From assembly GCA_900546445.1 (NCBI GenBank), contig URCV01000069.1, positions 1 through 5,111 on the forward strand: DNA of 5,111 nt, given 5' to 3'. A model generated the notes under the pieces. That model saw only the letters and a program-made list of their open reading frames with translations. It made no database searches and had not been told where the DNA came from. Positions within the stretch are counted from its first letter, which is position 1. Every line of letters begins with the position of its first letter. Source of the stretch: an uncultured Bacteroidales bacterium (GTDB taxonomy: Bacteria; Bacteroidota; Bacteroidia; Bacteroidales; UBA932). The position numbers and the translations under genes are program-made. Below, in pieces: positions 1 to 4,015 of the stretch.

Positions 1-1
1 A

Positions 2-331
2 ATCGGCAGCGACGAGCAGAATCTGGATTGCCTGAACTATCTCGCAGGTCAGAGAGTGGAGCACTGTAATGCTATGGCTCAGCTCGGCGTCAAGGTCGCT
101 CATATCGACGGAGGCGTGCCTCAGCTCGAACTCTCCATCGATAAGATAGACGAGTATAATCTGGGCGCCATCTTCTATTTCTTCGAGTTCGCTTGTGGCG
201 TATCGGCTTATGTGCTGGGAGTAAATCCTTTCAACCAGCCGGGCGTGGAGGCATATAAGAAGAATATGTTCGCGCTCCTTCGCAAGCCAGGTTTCGAGGC
301 TCAGACAGAAGAGATTTTGAAACGCATCTAA
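2..331 (+). CDS. pgi: Glucose-6-phosphate isomerase, C-terminal 109 residues (5' end outside window)
   Basis: This is the tail of glucose-6-phosphate isomerase, the cytoplasmic enzyme that interconverts glucose 6-phosphate and fructose 6-phosphate in glycolysis and gluconeogenesis. The frame is open from base 2, so the GTG at 56 is an internal valine and not a start. Visible family segments are NLDCLNYLAG (fragment residues 7-16), HIDGGVPQLEL, and the C-terminal PGI signature AYVLGVNPFNQPGVEAYK (residues 69-86). The last Lys of that signature (K86) sits where the conserved active-site lysine of the family lies. The protein ends ALLRKPGFEAQTEEILKRI, as bacterial PGIs of the Bacillus-like type do. 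The catalytic residues in the N-terminal half cannot be checked. The next gene starts 4 bases after the TAA, so the two are probably co-transcribed and translationally coupled. Confidence 0.95.
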   Translation: MGSDEQNLDCLNYLAGQRVEHCNAMAQLGVKVAHIDGGVPQLELSIDKIDEYNLGAIFYFFEFACGVSAYVLGVNPFNQPGVEAYKKNMFALLRKPGFEAQTEEILKRI

Positions 332-335
332 GACG

Positions 336-812
336 ATGACAGCACTTATAGTAATAGCCGTAATACTGGGAGTGATAGGCGTACTGGGTAGCGTTCTCCC
401 GGGACTTGCGGGACCTCCCATCAGCTGGGTAGGCCTTCTACTTATGTATCTTGCTCATACTTCAGACCCTGTGAGCCTCACGGCACTTCTGGTGTGGCTC
501 GCGGTGGTAGTCGTAATTACGGTGGTAGACTATTTCATTCCGGCAGCCCTCACCCGTACTTTCGGGGGACACAAGGCTGCTTCGGTAGGTGCTACCATAG
601 GACTTTTCGCCGGTATGTTCCTTACTCCGGTGGGAATGATAGGCGGAAGCATCTTGGGCGCCTTCCTCGCGGAGCTTTTGGTAGCCGACCACGGCGTGTG
701 GTCGTCTTTCAAGGCTGCGCTGGGGACATTCATAGGCTTTATGCTGACGACGGGCCTTAACCTGATACTCAGCGGAGTGTTACTATGGTGCATTATAGAT
801 GCCATCAAATAA
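336..812 (+). CDS. DUF456 family integral membrane protein
   Basis: This is a 158-residue, very hydrophobic protein of the DUF456 family; its biochemical function is unknown. Family features visible are the N-terminal GSVLPGLAGPP stretch (residues 18-28), the central DYFIPAALTRTFGGHKAASVGATIG (residues 65-89), and the glycine-rich PVGMIGGSILGAFLAEL segment (98-114). Hydrophobic segments suggest membrane spans at about 3-22, 29-41, 47-70, 84-116 (long and Gly-rich, perhaps two spans or a re-entrant loop) and 126-153, so an inner-membrane location is inferred. The ATG lies 4 bases after the pgi stop and there is no Shine-Dalgarno sequence. The last 14 bases overlap the start of xerD in another frame. 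This places it in the middle of a coupled pgi-DUF456-xerD run, though neither neighbour suggests a function. The length is normal for the family. Confidence 0.88.
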   Translation: MTALIVIAVILGVIGVLGSVLPGLAGPPISWVGLLLMYLAHTSDPVSLTALLVWLAVVVVITVVDYFIPAALTRTFGGHKAASVGATIGLFAGMFLTPVGMIGGSILGAFLAELLVADHGVWSSFKAALGTFIGFMLTTGLNLILSGVLLWCIIDAIK

Positions 813-1680
813 TATAGACATACTATCCGGATATAACTATTATCTTAAAGTGGAAAGAGGACTTTCTCCGAATACGGTGAAAGCGTATACTGCTGATATA
901 GAAGGATTTTATGAGTTTTTAAGGCATCGCGGGGTGACTCTTCGCGATGCCTCTTCTTCTGATATATCCGACTATATAATAAGCGTGTCGGACTATCTTT
1001 CCAAGCGTTCGCAGGCGAGACTGCTCAGCTCTCTCAACTCTTTTTTCGATTATCTGGTGAGCGAGGGCGAAAGAAAGGACAATCCTTCGAGCGCCGTGGA
1101 TTCGCCTAAACTGGGCAAATATCTTCCCGTGGTCCTTTCTGTCGAGGAGGTGCGCGCCATCTTGAAGGCAGCTCCGAATGAAAGGGACAGGGCCATACTG
1201 GAAGTGCTTTATGGCTGTGGGCTTCGCGTGAGCGAGGTGTGCTCGCTGAAGATTTCGGAAGTCTATCTAAAGGATATGTTCGTGAAGGTGATGGGAAAGG
1301 GAAGTAAGGAAAGACTGGTTCCTATGGCCCCTTCCACGGCTTCGGCCATAATGGATTACCTATCGGTGCGTCCGGAAAGCGATGCCGGATGCGAGGACGT
1401 GTTGTTCCTGAATCGTTTCGGCAGGGCCCTGAGTCGTGTCGCAGTGTTCAAGATGGTAAAGTCCGTCGCTCTGGTGGCTGGAGTGGACAAGAATCTCTCT
1501 CCCCACACTTTCAGGCATTCATTTGCCACGCATCTTGTAGAAAATGGGGCCGACCTTAGGGTGGTCCAAGAAATGCTCGGCCACGAGAGCATACTCACGA
1601 CCGAGATTTATACCCACGTGGACAGCACCACGTGGCAAAGGGAAATCAAGGAGATTATTTCGACTGTTCTTCAGCGATAG
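799..1680 (+). CDS. xerD: Tyrosine recombinase XerD (XerC/D family)
   Basis: This 293-residue site-specific tyrosine recombinase is expected to act with a partner Xer protein at dif to resolve chromosome dimers. The N-terminal SAM-like core-binding domain (about 7-90) contains the typical YYLKVERGLSPNTVKAY segment. The C-terminal catalytic domain (about 108-293) has the complete active site: R143 (GLRVSE), K167 (MGKGSKER), H236 and R239 (SPHTFRHSFATH), H262 (LGHES) and the nucleophile Y271 (EIYTHVD). The spacing of these residues matches E. coli XerD exactly from R143 onward. The length and motif context favour the housekeeping Xer type over an integrase; XerC cannot be fully excluded without a tree. 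The ATG at 799 gives the expected N-terminus and overlaps the DUF456 gene by 14 bases. The 3' end overlaps convergent tdk by 26 bases. A strong inverted repeat lies at codons 42-51. Confidence 0.9.
   Translation: MPSNNIDILSGYNYYLKVERGLSPNTVKAYTADIEGFYEFLRHRGVTLRDASSSDISDYIISVSDYLSKRSQARLLSSLNSFFDYLVSEGERKDNPSSAVDSPKLGKYLPVVLSVEEVRAILKAAPNERDRAILEVLYGCGLRVSEVCSLKISEVYLKDMFVKVMGKGSKERLVPMAPSTASAIMDYLSVRPESDAGCEDVLFLNRFGRALSRVAVFKMVKSVALVAGVDKNLSPHTFRHSFATHLVENGADLRVVQEMLGHESILTTEIYTHVDSTTWQREIKEIISTVLQR
922..952. repeat. Perfect 10-bp inverted repeat inside xerD
   Basis: AGGCATCGCG at 922-931 is the exact reverse complement of CGCGATGCCT at 943-952. In RNA the stem could extend inward by two G-U pairs and one G-C pair (932-934 with 940-942), leaving a 5-base loop at 935-939. 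The right arm is followed by a pyrimidine-rich stretch (953-960) that is not a true T-tract, so it is only loosely terminator-like. It encodes residues 42-51 of XerD (RHRGVTLRDA). Whether it has any function is unknown. Confidence 0.75.
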
Positions 1681-2233
1681 CCTTGTTATAGCACTCCCTG
1701 CAGAGAGGCTCATAGACGTCCTTCTCGCCGAGAACCACCAGATTCTCATTCTTCGAGAGACGATGCGAGTGGTTCGCGAGGTTTCCGCATTTTACGCAGA
1801 TGGCGTGAACTTTCTGTACATCCTCGGCTACGGCCATAAGCGAAGGCATGGGCCCGAAAGGTTTTCCCAAGAAGTCGGTGTCGAGTCCGGCTATGATGAC
1901 GCGGACTCCGCGATTGGCCAGAGTCTGGCATACATCCACTATGTTTTCATCGAAGAACTGGGCCTCATCTATGCCCACTACCTGTATGTCCTCGGGAATG
2001 TCCAGCATGAACTTGGCATCCGTGATAGGGGTCGACTTGATGCTGTGGAGGTCGTGGGATACGACTTCGACCTCGGAATAGCGCACGTCGATGCTAGGCT
2101 TGAAGATGGCTATTTTCTGATTTGCAAACTGCGCTCTTTTCAAGCGACGAATCAGTTCTTCGGTCTTTCCGGAGAACATCGAACCGCATATAACCTCTAT
2201 GCAGCCTGATTTCTTGTGGTTTTCTGAAAACAT
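1655..2233 (-). CDS. tdk: Thymidine kinase
   Basis: This 192-residue type II (TK1-like) thymidine kinase phosphorylates thymidine to dTMP with ATP in the nucleotide salvage pathway. The Walker A P-loop GSMFSGKT is at residues 17-24, the Walker B and catalytic region GIDEAQFF is at 87-94 with likely catalytic base E90, and the GLDTDFLGKPFGPMP segment is at 116-130. Two zinc-binding pairs are present, C146-x2-C149 and C178-x2-C181, followed by the conserved CRECYNKA tail. I chose the ATG at 2233 (MFSENH...), which matches the N-terminus I recall for Bacteroidales Tdk. The frame stays open upstream to a GTG at 2317, but those 28 extra residues would cover the promoter and DnaA box and look non-coding. 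There is no Shine-Dalgarno sequence; the leader is A-rich, as is usual in this phylum. The stop codon lies inside the end of xerD on the other strand. Confidence 0.95.
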   Translation of the reverse strand: MFSENHKKSGCIEVICGSMFSGKTEELIRRLKRAQFANQKIAIFKPSIDVRYSEVEVVSHDLHSIKSTPITDAKFMLDIPEDIQVVGIDEAQFFDENIVDVCQTLANRGVRVIIAGLDTDFLGKPFGPMPSLMAVAEDVQKVHAICVKCGNLANHSHRLSKNENLVVLGEKDVYEPLCRECYNKAIAEEQSK

Positions 2234-2238
2234 TTGTG

Positions 2239-2246
2239 TAGATTTG
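2239..2246 (+). promoter_or_regulatory. Candidate -7 box of an rsmI promoter
   Basis: TAGATTTG matches the Bacteroidetes -7 consensus TAnnTTTG on the plus strand. The best -33 candidate is the TTG at 2214-2216 inside tdk, 22 bases upstream, which is slightly longer than the usual spacing, so support is weaker than for the tdk promoter. Initiation would fall near 2253 and give a leader of about 70 bases before rsmI. It is the only TAnnTTTG I found by eye on the plus strand. Confidence 0.4.
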
Positions 2247-2262
2247 TGTTTTATTACGAATG

Positions 2263-2293
2263 CAAAGTTAAAAACTTCGCGCGAAGTATTAAA
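2263..2293 (-). promoter_or_regulatory. Predicted tdk promoter (Bacteroidetes-type -33/-7)
   Basis: Read on the minus strand, TAACTTTG (plus coordinates 2263-2270) is an exact match to the Bacteroidetes -7 consensus TAnnTTTG. A near-consensus -33 element TTTA (2290-2293; consensus TTTG) lies exactly 19 bases upstream. A start site near 2256 would give a leader of roughly 23 bases before the tdk ATG. By eye I found no other TAnnTTTG match on this strand in the window. Confidence 0.7.
2274..2287. promoter_or_regulatory. 14-bp perfect palindrome in the tdk promoter spacer (candidate operator)
   Basis: ACTTCGCGCGAAGT is its own reverse complement. It is a GC-rich island in an otherwise AT-rich gap and lies wholly between the predicted -33 and -7 boxes of tdk, where a bound dimeric repressor would block RNA polymerase. 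If rsmI is transcribed from the candidate promoter at 2239-2246, the same bases could instead form a short hairpin (5-bp stem, GCGC loop) in the rsmI leader. No regulator can be named from the sequence. Confidence 0.5.
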
Positions 2294-2298
2294 GTATT
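2284..2298 (+). repeat. Short direct repeat AAGTATT x2
   Basis: AAGTATT occurs at 2284-2290 and 2292-2298 (8-base period), with the first copy partly inside the palindrome. A looser relative, AAGTTAT, follows at 2307-2313 and overlaps the DnaA box. A second short direct repeat, ATTTGTGT, occurs at 2232-2239 and 2242-2249 (10-base period) beside the tdk start codon. All are short and in AT-rich sequence, so chance is a reasonable explanation. Confidence 0.3.
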
Positions 2299-2309
2299 TA
2301 GGACATAAG

Positions 2310-2318
2310 TTATCCACA
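2310..2318 (+). promoter_or_regulatory. Perfect DnaA box TTATCCACA
   Basis: The nine bases match the strongest DnaA-binding sequence (the R1-type box of E. coli oriC). The box lies 4 bases before the rsmI ATG, in the divergent tdk-rsmI gap. A single isolated box does not make an origin; binding could regulate transcription or be fortuitous. Confidence 0.5.
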
Positions 2319-2322
2319 ATTT

Positions 2323-3051
2323 ATGAAGGCCGGTATTCTTTACATAGTCCCTACTCCGGTGGGAAACCTCGCTGATATGACTTATAGAGCCGTAGAGGTG
2401 TTACGTAGTGTCGATTTGATTCTCGCCGAAGACACCAGAACGAGTTCCATACTGCTTCAGCATTACGGAATAGAGGGAAGAGTGCTGTCCCATCATAAAT
2501 TCAACGAGCACCAGACAAGCGCACAGATAAAGAAACAGATACTGGAAGAGGGACTCAGCGTGGCACTCATAAGCGATGCCGGCACTCCCGGAATCTCCGA
2601 CCCCGGCTTTCTTCTGGTAAGGGAATGTGCCGCAGAAGGTATTGAGGTGCAGACTCTGCCGGGCGCTACTGCTTGCATTCCGGCCATAGTGTCTTCCGGA
2701 TTGCCTTGCGACAGATTCTGTTTCGAGGGCTTCCTCCCTCAGAAAAAAGGCAGGTCCACCCGTCTCGAAGCGCTTAAGGAAGAAACTAGAACTATGATTT
2801 TCTACGAATCTCCTTACCGACTCGTAAAGACTTTGGAGCAATTCTCCGAGGCATTCGGACCGGACAGGGCCTGCTGTGTGTCCAGAGAGATATCGAAATT
2901 ACACGAAACCCATCACAGGGGAACTATAACTGAACTGTTGAATTACTTTTATGAAAACGAACCTAAAGGGGAAATCGTCATTACGCTCGCCGGAGCCCCC
3001 GTCCCGAAACGAGGCGAGCACACGAACAAGTACAAGCTCGGCGACCTTTAA
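2323..3051 (+). CDS. rsmI: 16S rRNA (cytidine-1402 2'-O)-methyltransferase RsmI
   Basis: RsmI uses S-adenosylmethionine to 2'-O-methylate C1402 of 16S rRNA in the decoding centre of the small ribosomal subunit. The 242-residue protein is a tetrapyrrole-methylase fold enzyme with the family motifs in order: VPTPVGNL (9-16), AEDTRTS (35-41), the SAM-binding SDAGTPGISDPG (84-95), LPGATACIPAIVSSGLP (112-128), FEGFLPQKKGR (134-144), FYESPYRL (160-167), REISKLHE (188-195) and KGEIVITLAG (215-224). It is shorter than E. coli RsmI (about 286 residues) and lacks the extra C-terminal domain, as I recall for Bacteroidetes homologues. The ATG is the only sensible start, directly after the intergenic region and without a Shine-Dalgarno sequence. 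The last 101 bases are shared in another frame with the downstream HhH gene, including the conserved KGEIVITLAG codons, so both proteins depend on the same DNA here. Confidence 0.95.
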   Translation: MKAGILYIVPTPVGNLADMTYRAVEVLRSVDLILAEDTRTSSILLQHYGIEGRVLSHHKFNEHQTSAQIKKQILEEGLSVALISDAGTPGISDPGFLLVRECAAEGIEVQTLPGATACIPAIVSSGLPCDRFCFEGFLPQKKGRSTRLEALKEETRTMIFYESPYRLVKTLEQFSEAFGPDRACCVSREISKLHETHHRGTITELLNYFYENEPKGEIVITLAGAPVPKRGEHTNKYKLGDL

Positions 3052-4015
3052 ATACGGCGCCATCTGCTTCGCATTTCTGATAGTAGGATACCAAGTCTGC
3101 CTTTTCGTCCACCGTGCCGCAGTGCTTCGCATAGAATCGCTGCAGGACCATCCCGATACTGTCTACATAGTTTCGGCCCCCGGTGCCCCGCAGTCATCCC
3201 TTTCTTCCGGGCCAATTCTGCCGCCGGCATCTCTGCCACAAACAGCCTCGGCAGTGCAGTCAGAGGCCTCTTCCGGTCGAATTCCGCTGCCGACTTCCGT
3301 GCCACGAACGACCGCGACAGGGTCTCCATCGGCCTCTTCATCGGTGCCGGATACCGTGCGCGTGAACTCGATCCACAGCGCCGCAGTGCGGCAGGTGCGC
3401 CGCGCCCACCGACCGGTGGAGAACTTCGCCTTCAATCCCAATACCGTGAGCCTCGAAGACTTGCAGCGACTCGGATTTAGCCAGCGGCAGGCGCAAAGCA
3501 TCGTGAACTACAGGGAAAAGGGAGGCAGGTTCGCCCGTGCCGAAGACTTCGGAAAGTCCTATGTGGTCAGCGACAGTGTGTTCAGAAGGCTTCGGCCATT
3601 TATAAGGATTCCCAAGCTGGACATAAACAGCGCCGATTCCGCAGCCTTCGACGATTTGCCTGGGATAGGGCCCTATTACGCATCGCAGATAGTCAAATAC
3701 CGCACGCAGTTAGGCGGTTACGCCAGTACGGAGCAGCTTATGGACCTGTATCGGTTCGACGAGGAAAAGTTCGCGAAGATAGAGGACCTCATAGAGTGCA
3801 AGACTCCTAACTATTTCGATTTGTGGAATGTAGATGAAGATGCGCTTTCCTCCCACCCCGTAATACGAAAACGAAGTACGGCTCGTGACATACTTCGTTA
3901 TAAGGAAAACACTTCGCGTGATGAGTGGTCGATAGATGACCTCTATACGGTCGGTGTCATAGATTCACTGCAGAGACTGCGGCTTATTCGCTGTACTTCT
4001 CCTGCTGCTTTTTGA
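2951..4015 (+). CDS. Membrane-anchored helix-hairpin-helix (ComEA-like) protein
   Basis: This 354-residue protein has a basic, Ser/Thr-rich N-terminus (1-34), one hydrophobic anchor (about 35-54, YGAICFAFLIVGYQVCLFVH), a Pro/Ser/Ala-rich disordered linker (about 75-150) and three HhH-type repeats. HhH 1 is at about 157-218 (FNPNTVSLEDLQRLGF...YREKGGRF). HhH 2 is at about 221-283 and is the clearest, with LDINSADS and LPGIGPYYASQIVKYR. HhH 3 is at about 286-347 and is degenerate, with no LPGIG. An extracytoplasmic position for the HhH part is inferred from the anchor. ComEA family proteins bind double-stranded DNA in natural transformation; many Bacteroidetes homologues have no proven role, and no ComEC or other uptake gene is visible here. 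ATG 2951 is the only usable start: an in-frame TGA lies at 2939-2941 and no ATG, GTG or TTG follows before the anchor. The gene therefore overlaps rsmI by 101 bases. Its 3' end overlaps trpS by 32 bases. Confidence 0.85.
   Translation: MKTNLKGKSSLRSPEPPSRNEASTRTSTSSATFKYGAICFAFLIVGYQVCLFVHRAAVLRIESLQDHPDTVYIVSAPGAPQSSLSSGPILPPASLPQTASAVQSEASSGRIPLPTSVPRTTATGSPSASSSVPDTVRVNSIHSAAVRQVRRAHRPVENFAFNPNTVSLEDLQRLGFSQRQAQSIVNYREKGGRFARAEDFGKSYVVSDSVFRRLRPFIRIPKLDINSADSAAFDDLPGIGPYYASQIVKYRTQLGGYASTEQLMDLYRFDEEKFAKIEDLIECKTPNYFDLWNVDEDALSSHPVIRKRSTARDILRYKENTSRDEWSIDDLYTVGVIDSLQRLRLIRCTSPAAF
3203..3340 (+). repeat. 66-bp imperfect tandem repeat (two copies plus a stub) in the linker of the HhH protein
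   Basis: Copy 1 is 3203-3268 and copy 2 is 3269-3334. Both begin TCTTCCGG and end GCC, and about 46 of 66 aligned bases are identical. A stub beginning TCTTC follows at 3335-3340. In protein, two 22-residue units start SSG (residues 85-106 and 107-128) with the shared pattern SSG....P.S.P.TA. They extend the low-complexity linker between the membrane anchor and the HhH domains, which points to an old in-frame duplication. Confidence 0.65.

Noticed and set aside
1614..1635. CCACGTGG occurs twice (1614-1621 and 1628-1635), each copy a palindrome, 14 bases apart.
   Set aside because: Both copies are inside xerD codons for YTHVDSTTW right after the catalytic tyrosine, where the protein sequence dictates most of the bases. 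No evidence of a binding site.
799..1680. Mobile-element integrase as an alternative reading of the tyrosine recombinase.
   Set aside because: The length of 293 residues, Xer-typical motifs, housekeeping neighbours, and the absence of att-like repeats or cargo genes all favour chromosomal XerD.
1544..2209. A long plus-strand open frame (221 codons) antisense to tdk.
   Set aside because: It lies almost entirely opposite the well-conserved tdk and overlaps the end of xerD. Its translation shows no recognisable domain, so it is a mirror of codon bias in tdk.
2234..2317. A GTG start at 2317 giving tdk 28 extra N-terminal residues.
   Set aside because: The extension would span the predicted promoter, palindrome and DnaA box and has no family similarity. 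ATG 2233 gives the expected MFSENH start.
2234..2322. Replication origin suggested by a DnaA box, AT-rich DNA and short direct repeats.
   Set aside because: There is only one DnaA box in an 89-base gap and no dnaA, dnaN or other origin-linked genes. A regulatory region is a simpler reading.
622..2366. An identical 14-mer, TACTCCGGTGGGAA, in DUF456 (near 623) and rsmI (near 2353).
   Set aside because: Both copies encode Thr-Pro-Val-Gly in conserved motifs with the same preferred codons, so this is coincidence and not a mobile or regulatory repeat.
3381..3393. Short GC-rich inverted repeat (CCGCA/TGCGG) in the HhH gene.
   Set aside because: The arms are about six bases with almost no loop in GC-rich coding sequence, as expected by chance, and no T-tract follows.
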